Positions 1 through 9,849 of a DNA stretch of 64,000 bases are shown here, piece after piece (the first letter of the stretch is position 1; every line of letters starts with the position of its first letter). The translations under genes and the position numbers were made by a program. The notes under the pieces are model-generated. The model had not been told where the DNA came from. It did not search any database and worked only from the letters and a program-made list of their open reading frames with translations. The DNA is from Marinomonas lutimaris (lineage in GTDB: Bacteria; Pseudomonadota; Gammaproteobacteria; Pseudomonadales; Marinomonadaceae): contig NZ_JAHLLW010000016.1 in NCBI RefSeq assembly GCF_019426345.1, forward strand, positions 36,648 to 100,647, written 5' to 3'.

Positions 1-3000
1 CTGTGCCGTGGAGATAAGATGAATATAGGCAGTGAAAGCACCACGGCGGCCCAATGGCAACAGGCCTTGCAACGCTTCCCGGAAGAGAAACGTACATCGG
101 CTCGTCGCTACTGGCAGCCGATGGTCAACCACTATGAGGATGGCATCCTGATTCCTGGTGCTAAACCCGGTCGGGTGAGTGAGGTGCATTCTCGCCAGTG
201 CGTGTTTTCCCAAGTATTAACTGATTATCTACTCAGTTTGGGGCAGATCACGGGGCAGATTACAGAGCATATCTCGAGGGAGAGCCAATCCCATTCGGCC
301 TGTGAAACGGCCATGTTGTCTGCTCTGGTGCAGGCAGTAAATCGTGTCTTTCCTCGCGAGACGATTCTGCTGGAAATGGAGAGCCATGGTCGTCGGCCTC
401 TCCATGATGGGCAGGATTTGAGTGAAACCGTGGGGTGGCTGACCAGCCGTTTCCCTGTGCGTTTTGCAACACAGGCATACACACTGGAAGCCATTGCCGG
501 GCAGTTGAGTTCGGTGCCAGACTTGGGTATCGGCTACGGAGTGCTGCGTTATCTTGAGCAGAGTCTGGCGTTCCCAACGCCGCAACTCCTGTTTAATTAC
601 CTTGGACAAACAGGCACTTTGTCTGCGGATTGGCAACCCATCAAAGGGGCTGGGCAAGCGCGCCATCCACGGTCTGTACGCCGTCAATTGATTGATGTGA
701 CGGCTCAGGTACGTGATGGGCAATTAGAAGTAAACTGGCAATACCCTGCGTCCTTGCATTCTGCTCTGGAGCCGGTGATAGAAGCCTTTGAAAGCTATTT
801 AAATCAAACTCATCAGCCGGATGGGGGCGGCTCAGGTTCAGGCGTAAAGAGTCAAAACACGCAATCTGATAATCAAGAAGTGCGGGATTACCCCTTAACG
901 CCAGTGCAACAGGGTATGTATCTGCACAGCCTTGCATCGGGTTCGGTATATTTTAACCAAACTGCCGTTGCCATTAACGGTGAGCTTAAGCCAGAGCCGT
1001 TTTTGCAAGCCTGGCAGGATACCGTCAACGCGGAGCAAGCACTAAAAGCCTGTTTCTGGGAGACGGAGCAGGGTGAACCAAGGCAAAGCTTTATGCAACG
1101 TGTGCATTTACCAGTGCAGATACTGAACTGGTCTGCCTTAAGCAATATTGAGCAACATCAGGCGCTGGAAACATTGTGTCAGCAGGACCGTGCCAAAGGC
1201 TTTGAACTGGCAACGCCACCCTTGATGCGTATATTCCTGATTCGTATCTCCGCGCGGGAACATTGGTTAATCTGGAGCCGACATCACCTGATTGTCGATG
1301 CTTGGTGTTCGGCTCTGGTGATTCAGGATGTGATGGTGCGTTATCGCAAAGCATTGGGAGATCCGACGGTCTCTTTGCGGCCACGTCCTGATTTTTCCAC
1401 CTATCTGGACTTTTTAAACCAGCAAGACAGACAGGCCAGCTTGGGATTCTGGAAAGACTATTTACAGGGCTACGAGACATCAGTGGCACTGCCACGTGGC
1501 GAAAGCGGAGTGTCGTTTGAGCTTATTGACCATAGCTTGGATTTCGCAACCACCATTTCCTTAAAAGCTTTGTGCCGAACTCATGGAATTACGCTGAATG
1601 CCTTGTTCCAGGCAGCCTGGGCCATGGTGCTGTCTCACCACAGTGGGCAGCAAGACATAGTGTTTGGTATGACGACCTCTGGGCGTCCGCCAGAACTGGA
1701 TCAGGCTCAGCGCATCGTGGGGATTTTTATTAATACCCTAGCCGTGCGCTTAACTCTGAAAGCGGATGCTACCCTGCAAGACCTGCTGGCTCAGGCTCAT
1801 CAACAAGGGGTGTCATTGCGTGAGCACGAAAGTGTGCCCTTAGTGGAAATTGCCTCGCAAAGTGCCCTGCAACCAGGGCAGTCGCTTTTTGAGACACTTC
1901 TAGTGTTTGAAAATGAAGCCTTGGGAGAAGCATCCAGTGAAGGCGTTTCCGATAATCCCAATAAAAGAAACCAAGGCTTATCCGTCTCGCCGCTAAAAGC
2001 CTATGAGCGCAACAATTACCCACTGACATTAACTATTATGCCCCATGATGAGGTTCTGCTGCGCATGGCTTGCGATGGCGAGAGAGTGTCGCTAAAGGCG
2101 GCCAAAGCCATGTTGACCTCCCTTGAGGCGCTGCTACGGGTATTCACTCAGGCAGAACAAGGTACATCCTTGACGCACATTGCCCATCGGGCGTTTTCTC
2201 GTAACGCCCATTTTCAGGGGCCAGAGAGGGACCTTAAAGGCTGGTCTCTTGGTAAAGGCCTATTGGCAGATTGGGAGGCGAAAAAAGATCTTGTGGCGGT
2301 GGTCGATGGCAACGGACAGCTTACTTACGAACAATTGCTGGATCGAGTATTGCTTCTTGCTCAGGGGTTGAGAGAAAAAGGGATAACCGAGCACAGCCGA
2401 GTTGCTGTGTGTCATCCTCGCCGAGTTGATATGTTGGTGGCCTTGCTCGGTGTATACGTCAGTGGTGCCAGTTATGTGCCTTTGGACCCACAACAACCGA
2501 TAGAACGGCTCAATCTGATTCTGGAAGGCGCACAGCCGCACTGCATTTTGACGGATGGTCGTATTGAAATAGGCTCGACATCATTGTGTCATAGTGTGCC
2601 TGAGCTGGTAGCTCAGACAACGTTGAGTGAATATGACCGAGCGGAAGCATTAGCCCGTATGACGGCACAGGACAGCGGCCTGGCGTATACCATTTTTACC
2701 TCGGGTTCGACCGGGCGACCCAAAGGCGTTCAGGTCTCCCGTTTTGCCTTGAATAACTTTCTGCACAGCATGGTGGCGCTGATTCAGATACCGCCACAGG
2801 AGGCGTTATTGGCGGTGACCACAGTCGGTTTTGACATTGCTGCCCTGGAGCTTTACCTGCCGTTGTTAACGGGAGGTAAAGTGGTGATCGCCGACGAAGA
2901 GCAAGTGCGTGACGGGGAGGCGCTAAACCGCTGTCTTAAGGATAAAAATATCCGCTTTATGCAGGCAACGCCTATTACCTGGCAAATGCTAGCCGAACAG

Positions 3001-4905
3001 GAAACACAGGATTGGTCTGGGCTGACCTCGCTAGTAGGAGGCGAAGCGCTACCTGCCTCTCTGGCGCAGGACATACTTGCCAGAGGGGCCACATTGCTGA
3101 ACATGTATGGTCCAACGGAAACCACCATCTGGTCTTCTTTCAGCCATATCACCCAGGAGAATGTCCACCAGCCCTCATTGGGTAAGCCTATCACCAATAC
3201 CCAATTTTATGTGCTGGATGACTGGCTGAATCCGGTGGCGCCTGGCGCGACAGGAGAGTTGTACATCGCCGGAGATGGGTTGGCAGAAGGCTATCTAAAT
3301 CAGCCTGAGTTAACACAAAGCGTGTTTCTGGATTACCCGCTGACAACAGATGTGTTGGGTGAGACACAATCGATCCGGTTGTATAAAACGGGCGACAAGG
3401 TGTTTCTGTCTCCAGAAGGGGCGTTGTACTTTGTTGGGCGCACAGATTTTCAGATAAAACTGCGTGGTTATCGCCTTGAAACCGGAGAAATTGAAGCAAG
3501 ACTGACGGCCCTTGCCAATATCAAAGAGGCCGTTGTAACACTATGGTACGCCAACACACCCAAAGCCTGTCTGGTGGCGTATGTGACGGGCAATAACGTT
3601 GATATCACCAAGATACGGAAGTATCTCAAAGAGGTGCTGCCTTCTTATATGGTGCCGCAGTATATCGTTCCGCTTGATACGATGCCGCTTAATGCCAACA
3701 ATAAAATAGATCGCAAGGCCTTGTCTGTGTCTATTGAGCAGGTAGTGAGCGAAGATGTCAGCAAAACAGCACCAGCTACGCAAACGGAAAAAGCCATTGC
3801 CCGTGTTTGGGAATCTCTGTTGGGTGTGAGTGACCTTGCTTTGGAAGATGACTTCTTTGCCTTTGGGGGCAACTCGTTACTGGCGGGCAGAATGATTGCC
3901 ATGCTGCGCCGCCAGTTAGCCATCGAACTGCCTCTGGCTCAGGTGTTTCGCTATCCAGTGTTAGGCGATCTCGTGGAGCAGGTACAGGCTTTGTTTCTCT
4001 CAACAGAGACTGATGATCAGACGGAGAGGTTGTTAGTGCCAATGAATGATCAGGCAAAAGCAAACCTGAAAACGCACAACACACAGGTTGCCAGTGTGTT
4101 TGTTCTGCCCCCGGCGGGAGGCATCGTACGGGCTTATCAGGATATGGTACAGGCGTTTGATAACCGTTTTCCGGTGTATGGCATTGAGTCTTTGGCTCTG
4201 TATGCAGAGACAAAGACTGAAGAAACGATAGCAGACCTGACCAAGCGCTATGTCCGCTGTATTCGCTCGATACAACCGAAAGGGCCGTATCGGTTTGTCG
4301 GCTGGTCTTTTGGTGCCTGGCTTGCCATGTCGCTAACCCGTTACCTGGAAGAACAAGGCGAGTGTGTGGAGTGGGTTACCCTTATTGATGCCAGAGCAGA
4401 TGTGTCCAATGTATCTCTTCAGGTCACTGGCCTTGATCGGGTAAAACGCTATCTGGCTTGTCTGGATCATCATCGCCGGGAATGGCTGTTGGATTATAAA
4501 CAGGATGCATTACAACGTCTGGAAACCTCGTTGCAGAATGTACAGACCATAAACCGCTCTCAGGATAAATACGCCTTTGAGACACTGGTCAAACTGCTGG
4601 ATGAAAGGCAAGACACCTTCTCAGGCGAGGGCGAACAGGACTTACGTTTTATGCAGATGCAGCTCTATATGAATAGTCATAAGCAAATGAGAAAGCATGT
4701 ATTACAACCAGTACAAGCTTCGCTGCATGTTTTTTGGTCCAGCCAAACTTTGAATGGCTCTATGTATCAAAAAGGAGCTATGAAAGGTGAATGGGATAAA
4801 TATGGTGATACGAACAAAATAATATTAGAAGGAGATCATGACAGTATTGTAAGAGATAATCGTGTATCAAGTTATTTAATACAGCTTGTAGATATAGCTG
4901 TATGA
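1..4905 (+). CDS. Nonribosomal peptide synthetase, C-terminal part (E-C-A-T-TE), 5' end outside window
   Basis: Reading frame is open from base 1, so the gene starts upstream; the first in-window ATG (19) is not the true start. Residues counted from that ATG. An epimerization-domain tail (about 1-280) has MESHGRR, ETVGWLTSRFPV, GIGYG and FNYLGQ. A condensation domain (about 290-720) carries HHLIVDAW near 422 and VGIFINTLAVRL. An adenylation domain (about 740-1235) has TSGSTGRPKG near 895, FDIAALE, NMYGPTETTI, YKTGDK and NKIDRKAL. The carrier domain has GGNSL near 1287. The thioesterase has PPAGG, GWSFG near 1429 and a late GDHDS histidine near 1605. Reading the ten specificity positions gives D-I-L-Q-L-G-M-I-W-K, close to published glycine codes. 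Known logic: the upstream unit is epimerized, this module adds the last residue (predicted Gly) and the thioesterase releases the product. Product unknown; siderophore or lipopeptide both possible. GC-richer than the rest of the window. Confidence 0.93.
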   Translation: MCRGDKMNIGSESTTAAQWQQALQRFPEEKRTSARRYWQPMVNHYEDGILIPGAKPGRVSEVHSRQCVFSQVLTDYLLSLGQITGQITEHISRESQSHSACETAMLSALVQAVNRVFPRETILLEMESHGRRPLHDGQDLSETVGWLTSRFPVRFATQAYTLEAIAGQLSSVPDLGIGYGVLRYLEQSLAFPTPQLLFNYLGQTGTLSADWQPIKGAGQARHPRSVRRQLIDVTAQVRDGQLEVNWQYPASLHSALEPVIEAFESYLNQTHQPDGGGSGSGVKSQNTQSDNQEVRDYPLTPVQQGMYLHSLASGSVYFNQTAVAINGELKPEPFLQAWQDTVNAEQALKACFWETEQGEPRQSFMQRVHLPVQILNWSALSNIEQHQALETLCQQDRAKGFELATPPLMRIFLIRISAREHWLIWSRHHLIVDAWCSALVIQDVMVRYRKALGDPTVSLRPRPDFSTYLDFLNQQDRQASLGFWKDYLQGYETSVALPRGESGVSFELIDHSLDFATTISLKALCRTHGITLNALFQAAWAMVLSHHSGQQDIVFGMTTSGRPPELDQAQRIVGIFINTLAVRLTLKADATLQDLLAQAHQQGVSLREHESVPLVEIASQSALQPGQSLFETLLVFENEALGEASSEGVSDNPNKRNQGLSVSPLKAYERNNYPLTLTIMPHDEVLLRMACDGERVSLKAAKAMLTSLEALLRVFTQAEQGTSLTHIAHRAFSRNAHFQGPERDLKGWSLGKGLLADWEAKKDLVAVVDGNGQLTYEQLLDRVLLLAQGLREKGITEHSRVAVCHPRRVDMLVALLGVYVSGASYVPLDPQQPIERLNLILEGAQPHCILTDGRIEIGSTSLCHSVPELVAQTTLSEYDRAEALARMTAQDSGLAYTIFTSGSTGRPKGVQVSRFALNNFLHSMVALIQIPPQEALLAVTTVGFDIAALELYLPLLTGGKVVIADEEQVRDGEALNRCLKDKNIRFMQATPITWQMLAEQETQDWSGLTSLVGGEALPASLAQDILARGATLLNMYGPTETTIWSSFSHITQENVHQPSLGKPITNTQFYVLDDWLNPVAPGATGELYIAGDGLAEGYLNQPELTQSVFLDYPLTTDVLGETQSIRLYKTGDKVFLSPEGALYFVGRTDFQIKLRGYRLETGEIEARLTALANIKEAVVTLWYANTPKACLVAYVTGNNVDITKIRKYLKEVLPSYMVPQYIVPLDTMPLNANNKIDRKALSVSIEQVVSEDVSKTAPATQTEKAIARVWESLLGVSDLALEDDFFAFGGNSLLAGRMIAMLRRQLAIELPLAQVFRYPVLGDLVEQVQALFLSTETDDQTERLLVPMNDQAKANLKTHNTQVASVFVLPPAGGIVRAYQDMVQAFDNRFPVYGIESLALYAETKTEETIADLTKRYVRCIRSIQPKGPYRFVGWSFGAWLAMSLTRYLEEQGECVEWVTLIDARADVSNVSLQVTGLDRVKRYLACLDHHRREWLLDYKQDALQRLETSLQNVQTINRSQDKYAFETLVKLLDERQDTFSGEGEQDLRFMQMQLYMNSHKQMRKHVLQPVQASLHVFWSSQTLNGSMYQKGAMKGEWDKYGDTNKIILEGDHDSIVRDNRVSSYLIQLVDIAV

Positions 4906-4957
4906 AGTAACGTAATTTCAAAATATTAATAGTTCATAAGCTTGGTGCTTAATCGGT

Positions 4958-5850
4958 ATGGACCCACTTTTGTAGACATCTCATAGCTATATAATAATAG
5001 GTAAAAATGAGGTTAATTATGAGTGGAAAACGTTATACCGATGAGTCCAAAATTGAAGCTGTTAAACAAGTCACTGAGCGGGGCTATAAAATTGTAGAAG
5101 TGGCTGAGCGACTTGGCGTTAGTTACAAAAGTATGCATGATTGGATTGCCCGATACAGCAAATCTGAAACGAGTCGAAAAGCGGAAGATTCGGCTTTGTC
5201 AGAGATCTAACGGCTCAAAGCTGAACTTAAACGGGTGACCGAACAGAAGGTATATTTTAAAGGACGCCGTGTACTTTCCCGGTGAGTCAAAGAAAAGTAC
5301 ACGTCCATAAAATTACGGCTCAATGATTATTCTATTGTTGTCTTGTGTCGAGCGCTGCAAGTCTATAGGAGCGTTTTTTTATGCTTGACTAAGTTGTCCA
5401 AAAAGTCGACGAGAACAAGAGGATGACTAGCTTGCTATTGCCATTAAACCGCATTGGCTTGAAAGAGGTTGTGTTTATGGCTATCGCAAAATCACCACAG
5501 ACCTAAAGGGAGAAGGTCAGTCTTGTGGGAAGAATTTTGTGCTAAGGGTGATGCGCCGCGAGGGTCTAAAAGCGCTAATAGGCTACAAACGCCACCCTGT
5601 TTTTTATCGTGGATCTGAACGTAATACAGCCCCCAATACACTCGATAGAGCGTTTGTTGTCTCAGAACTAGATCAAGTATGGGTGACCGATTTTACGTAC
5701 ATCCGGACAAAAGAAGGCTGGCTTTACGTGACCGTCGTTGTTGATCTATTTTCTAGATTGGTCGTAGGGTGGTCAATGAGATCAAGGGCTACAGCGGAGT
5801 CCGTTATTGATGCTTTACTCATACCATTTCCTGAGTTCACTCATTCCAAA
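4958..5850 (+). mobile_element. IS3-family insertion sequence remnant
   Basis: A decayed IS3-type element downstream of the NRPS. The left edge near 4958 has a stretch (TGGACCCACTTTTGTAGACA) resembling IS3-group terminal repeats. It holds orfA-like and orfB-like reading frames broken by stops and frameshifts. The right end is missing: the transposase stops before its last catalytic aspartate and glutamate, and I could not find a matching right inverted repeat. The element should not move on its own. Confidence 0.75.
5007..5850 (+). pseudogene. Broken IS3-family transposase (orfA/orfB)
   Basis: Frame 5007-5210 encodes an HTH_Tnp_1-type N-terminus (SGKRYTDESKIEAVKQV, RLGVSYKSMHDWI). It meets TAA at 5208, yet the same frame continues with RLKAELKRVTEQK, the normal OrfA leucine-zipper continuation, so the stop is a disabling mutation. 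Degenerate OrfB sequence follows (LNDYSIVVLCRALQVYRS near 5320; YGYRKITTDLKGEG near 5480). An open stretch to about 5850 carries the DDE-domain start VWVTDFTYIRT and VVDLFSRLVVGWSM. The protein ends before the second D and the E. Not expected to be active. Confidence 0.8.
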
Positions 5851-6041
5851 TAAATTTACAATGTAAGTATGTCTGCGACCCATCACTATTTTTCCTTTTT
5901 AGACTAATATTGTGTAAATAATCTATTGCGCAAGAAATACTTGCTGGTAATATCACCCTATGTGCTTCTATACTTGAAGCGTATAAGTGGTTTAATGATA
6001 GAAAATAAAATTTCCAATAAAAATAACAATGGAGCTTATTT

Positions 6042-7364
6042 ATGACTACCTCCTCAAAATTCTTGTTTAAAGCAAGTCTTGTTGCCGCCTCTGTAGCAGC
6101 AGCGTCATCAGCTTATTCAGCTGGTTTTGCTTTAAATGATCACAGCGCCACAGCTTCAGGTAAAGCCTTAGCCGGTGTAGCAGCTTCTAATGAAGATATT
6201 TCTGCCAGCTTCTGGAACCCTGCGCTCTTTGTAAATGCTAAAGATACAACTGTCTATGTGTCAGGAGCTTATGTCATGCCGAGTATGGATGTGACGGTAA
6301 ACTCGGCAACTGATGTTACACCAAGTGGAGGTGGTTTTCCTGGGCCTCAAGATTTAACTGCTGATGGTGCTACGCAAGATTCCGTTGATAATACCTTGGT
6401 ACCTTCTGTTTATTTTGCTAAGCCGCTTTCTGATAAAACGGTAGCAGGTATTTCATTAAATGTACCTTTTGGTTTGTCAGGGGATTATGGTCAAGACTGG
6501 GCGGGGCGTTTTCACGCTACTGAAACAGCCATTCAGGATATTGCTCTGAGTTTTTCTCTAGCGCATCGTGTTAATGACTGGGCATCAGTTGGCGCCAGTG
6601 TTCAAATTCATAAAGCTGAAGTGGTTTTGGAGTCGGCTGTTGGTATAAGTGTAGGGTCAGATCGTGAAGGGATTGGTCGCATTGAGGCCGACGATATTGG
6701 TTACGGTTATGCTTTAGGCGTAATGGTAGAGCCTCAAAAAGGCACTCGTCTCGGTTTGGGTTACCGCAGTGAAGTGGATTTTGATTTTGAAGGGGATGTT
6801 AAATATACAGGTAATTCAGCTACATTAGCTTTTTTACAATCACGTAATTTAGTTAATACTAATGTTAGTGATTCTGTGACATTGCCGTCTGTACTAACAT
6901 TTAGTGTTGAGCAGGATTTAACGCCTGAATGGTCTTTAGGGCTATCAGCGATCAGAACTGGCTGGAGCTCCTTAGAAGGTTTAAATATCGATTTTGACAG
7001 CTCTCAGGCAAATTCAGTACTTACTTTTGGTTTTGAAGATCAATGGATGTATTCTGCTGGTTTGACTTATACCTATTCAGATAAATTGACTTTACGTACT
7101 GGTGTGGCCATGGATAATTCGCCTGTGACGGACAAATATCGTTCAGCACGGACACCAGATGGTGATCGTAAATGGATTTCTATCGGTGGCACATATGACT
7201 TCAATGACATGACATCTGCTACGTTCGCATTTACGCATGTGATGATAGATGATGTATCTGTGAATCGTACTAATTTGCCTGAAGATAGTGCTCGTGGAAC
7301 GTTAAATGCAGATTATGAGTCATCTGCTAATGTTATCTCTGTTGCAATGAACATGGCGTTCTAA
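6042..7364 (+). CDS. FadL/OmpP1/TodX-family outer-membrane transporter
   Basis: 440-residue outer-membrane beta-barrel of the FadL family, which takes up long-chain fatty acids or other hydrophobic compounds across the outer membrane. A signal peptide covers residues 1-27 (cleavage after AYSA). The mature N-terminus GFALNDHSATASGKALAG is the family's plug start, followed by SASFWNPAL, which carries the NPA motif. The C-terminus ends in phenylalanine (MNMAF), as usual for outer-membrane barrels. Start ATG at 6042 is preceded by GGAG. It stands alone, ending at a strong terminator (7392-7431), with the EAL gene converging from the other side. Substrate cannot be told from sequence. Confidence 0.9.
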   Translation: MTTSSKFLFKASLVAASVAAASSAYSAGFALNDHSATASGKALAGVAASNEDISASFWNPALFVNAKDTTVYVSGAYVMPSMDVTVNSATDVTPSGGGFPGPQDLTADGATQDSVDNTLVPSVYFAKPLSDKTVAGISLNVPFGLSGDYGQDWAGRFHATETAIQDIALSFSLAHRVNDWASVGASVQIHKAEVVLESAVGISVGSDREGIGRIEADDIGYGYALGVMVEPQKGTRLGLGYRSEVDFDFEGDVKYTGNSATLAFLQSRNLVNTNVSDSVTLPSVLTFSVEQDLTPEWSLGLSAIRTGWSSLEGLNIDFDSSQANSVLTFGFEDQWMYSAGLTYTYSDKLTLRTGVAMDNSPVTDKYRSARTPDGDRKWISIGGTYDFNDMTSATFAFTHVMIDDVSVNRTNLPEDSARGTLNADYESSANVISVAMNMAF

Positions 7365-7391
7365 CTTATCCCTTTTGAGTGGCAACGCTTT

Positions 7392-7431
7392 AAAAAACCA
7401 GAGTTCAATTCAATTTGATCTCTGGTTTTTT
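7392..7431. terminator. Bidirectional intrinsic terminator between fadL-type gene and EAL gene
   Basis: Perfect 12-bp inverted repeat: AAAAAACCAGAG at 7392-7403 pairs with CTCTGGTTTTTT at 7420-7431, with a 16-nt loop. The A-run and T-run flanks make it work in both directions. It lies between the convergent genes ending at 7364 and 7485. Confidence 0.85.
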
Positions 7432-7484
7432 GTATCCTGGGGTAGGTAATTCTTTGAAACTGCTGATGTCTTACTCTATTTGAC

Positions 7485-9737
7485 TTAATACACCATTCGT
7501 AGCTCTTTCGCTTTGGCGTTGTCTTTTGCTGTCCAGTCGCTGAGAGGTGATGGCTTAGCGAAATAATAACCTTGCAGTGTTTGGCAGCCTAAGGCGGCTA
7601 GTAAATTAGCTTGCTCTTTCGTTTCGATTCCTTCCGCGATTACTCTCATGCCAAGTGATTCAGCAAGCTGTATAGTTGATTTGACAATGTCTACATGGCG
7701 TTGGTCATCTGGTAAGGGTGAAACAAAACGACGGTCTATTTTTAGTATGTTAGCAGGGATGTCGACAAGCTGCCCCAGCGAGGCTTGGCCCGTACCGAAG
7801 TCATCAATGGCGATTGAGTAGCCATATTGCGATAAACTTCTTAAACGCTTGTGTATGAGTGGGTGTGTCATTACTGGGCTGGTTTCTGTTATTTCTAGTT
7901 CCAGCATACTACCTAGCCATGGATTATCAGCAATTAATGTCATCAACAAAGCAAAAAATGCATCATTCATCAGTTCTTGTCCAGCCAAGTTAAAGGCTAT
8001 TGGTGTATGAATGTGTTCTTTATGCCATTCCGATAGGGTCTCTACGAGTTCGCGTACTAGGTTTTCAGCTAGTAGCGGAAGTAGGCCTAGTTTTTCTGCT
8101 ATTTTGATGAAGGTTGTAGGAGGAATGAATTTTCCATCGCATTGCCATCTGGCAAGTGCTTCGAAGGAGCGTATTTGTCCATTGGGTGATACTTGTGGTT
8201 GTAGCCAGAGTGCGATTTTTTTATTTTTAATGGCGGCGCTGAGTTTCAAGCCAAGCTTGTGTTCTTCAATGAGCTTATGTTCAAGACTATTATTGTAGTA
8301 CGAGAAGCGATCTGTACTGGTCGAGTACTCCAATGCCATTTCACAGTGTTCTAATAGTTCTTCTGCTGTTTTGCCATCAGTATGGTAGTAAGCGATGCCT
8401 ACCTGATAGTCCATATTCAATCTACTGCCATCGACAGTTATTTGGCTAGGTAGTACAGAGTGAATGAGAGCTGATAGGTTTTTTTGAATTAAATAGGCTT
8501 GCCCTAACGGTACAAAGCAAGAAAATTTTACGCCCCGTAAGCGGCCAATGATAGCGTGTTCAGACAGTTTATTTTGTAATGTTTTTGAGAAATTGAGAAT
8601 GACTTTATTGGCACTATCTTTTCCGTATTGTTTGTTGAGTAGTTTAAATTGGCTAATACGAATAATGAACATAGCGCCAGTCAAATGACTATCTTGATCG
8701 TCAATGCGTTGGTTTACTTGACGACAGAAGTGTCGATGGTTAGGCAAAAGTGTGAGCAAATCAAAATGGGCTAAGCGGCTATTAGTTTGTTGTGTATTTT
8801 CAAGCTCTTGCTGTATTGCTTTTAGTTGAGTTGTGTTTTGTAAATGAAGAACATAATAACCATGCTGGGTTAGTGATGCTCTGCGTATTTCAATGTGTAC
8901 GTTTGTTTTTTTCTTTAAAGTGCATTCCGCTATGTTCGATTGCCAAAAAAAGCGACCTGTCTGACCAAGCGGTGACAACCAGTCAGTAATTGTGGAATCA
9001 GATATGTGCTTGTTGGGAGAGTTGGTAAGTAACTCGCGAACCAATTGATTGGCTTTAAGGATTTTACCTCGTTGATCACAAAGTAGGGTTGGCGTCCCTG
9101 TGTTCTCAAAGAATTCTTCATACATCGCGTAATTATCGTTTAGCTTGCGATAAAGCAATCTCATATGTGAGGCGTTGTTTTCAAGCGTTTGAATGATTCT
9201 TGAGACCGCTAGAGGTAAGCCGATGTTGAGCGTGACGAAAGTCAGCAATTGAAAATAAAAAGACGACGCAATATCTATTTGGCCGTTATTCAGTCCGTCG
9301 TTAGTCATCAGATAAAAAGGATAAAGGTTAACAATCATTGCTACTAGAGAGGCTTTGAAGCTGAAGAGTAGGCGAGTAATGAGTGGTAACGAGTATAACG
9401 ATACTAATGCATATTTTTCTGCATGAAATTCATCGCTGAGTGTGAGTAATAGAAAGCTTGTGGTTATTAGAGTTATAAGAAAAAAAACGGCTGTAGTTTT
9501 TGTGTACTTGTCACTGAAGTAAAGTAGGGCACCAAGAAAGCATAGGTACGTGCTGTTTATGCCTAAGAAAGAAATCTCGCTGGATATAAATAGAGTGTGG
9601 ATTTCTGAGACAGCAAAAATACAAATTGTCAGCGCGAGTAAAATTCGTAAGGCGCTTTGCTGGAAGGCTTTTTCGTCTCCCCCTGTTGAGGGATCTGAAT
9701 CTACTAGAAAGTAATTTTTAAGAAAATCAATAAACAT
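7485..9737 (-). CDS. Membrane-bound EAL-domain c-di-GMP phosphodiesterase with degenerate GGDEF domain
   Basis: 750 residues. The N-terminal ~190 residues contain several hydrophobic segments (membrane sensor region). A PAS-like segment follows (about 205-310, EEFFENTGTPTLLCDQRGKI), then a GGDEF domain (about 318-480) whose signature reads RGVKF, so cyclase activity is unlikely. The C-terminal EAL domain (about 495-740) keeps its key residues: FEALARW, ELEITET, DDFGTG, LKIDRR, AEGIE and LQGYYFAKP. Known for the family: hydrolysis of cyclic di-GMP to pGpG, affecting motility and biofilm. Inference: an active phosphodiesterase, with the GGDEF part perhaps regulatory. Monocistronic, convergent with the FadL-type gene. 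Confidence 0.9.
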   Translation of the reverse strand: MFIDFLKNYFLVDSDPSTGGDEKAFQQSALRILLALTICIFAVSEIHTLFISSEISFLGINSTYLCFLGALLYFSDKYTKTTAVFFLITLITTSFLLLTLSDEFHAEKYALVSLYSLPLITRLLFSFKASLVAMIVNLYPFYLMTNDGLNNGQIDIASSFYFQLLTFVTLNIGLPLAVSRIIQTLENNASHMRLLYRKLNDNYAMYEEFFENTGTPTLLCDQRGKILKANQLVRELLTNSPNKHISDSTITDWLSPLGQTGRFFWQSNIAECTLKKKTNVHIEIRRASLTQHGYYVLHLQNTTQLKAIQQELENTQQTNSRLAHFDLLTLLPNHRHFCRQVNQRIDDQDSHLTGAMFIIRISQFKLLNKQYGKDSANKVILNFSKTLQNKLSEHAIIGRLRGVKFSCFVPLGQAYLIQKNLSALIHSVLPSQITVDGSRLNMDYQVGIAYYHTDGKTAEELLEHCEMALEYSTSTDRFSYYNNSLEHKLIEEHKLGLKLSAAIKNKKIALWLQPQVSPNGQIRSFEALARWQCDGKFIPPTTFIKIAEKLGLLPLLAENLVRELVETLSEWHKEHIHTPIAFNLAGQELMNDAFFALLMTLIADNPWLGSMLELEITETSPVMTHPLIHKRLRSLSQYGYSIAIDDFGTGQASLGQLVDIPANILKIDRRFVSPLPDDQRHVDIVKSTIQLAESLGMRVIAEGIETKEQANLLAALGCQTLQGYYFAKPSPLSDWTAKDNAKAKELRMVY

Positions 9738-9756
9738 TAATAAACTTCATAATGCG

Positions 9757-9786
9757 AAAAAAATAAGCCGCAGTTATTTGCGGCTT
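9757..9786 (-). terminator. Intrinsic terminator of the imelysin operon
   Basis: AAGCCGCA at 9765-9772 pairs with TGCGGCTT at 9779-9786. Read on the minus strand, the hairpin is followed by TATTTTTTT, a good U-tract. It lies downstream of the DUF1513 gene (end 9850) and upstream of the EAL gene start (9737). Confidence 0.8.
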
Positions 9787-9849
9787 TCAATAGACAGTAC
9801 CTAAAAATCAAGAATTTGACTACGTTAGTTTATAGTTTTAATTAAAAAA

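Noticed and set aside
229..723. Long antisense reading frames inside the NRPS (also 1091-1495, 3776-4213 and others)
   Set aside because: They lie opposite strongly supported NRPS domains, have no ribosome-binding sites or recognisable domains, and are expected in GC-richer coding DNA.
4906..5006. Terminator directly after the NRPS
   Set aside because: No stem-loop with U-tract found before the IS remnant; the NRPS transcript end is unresolved.
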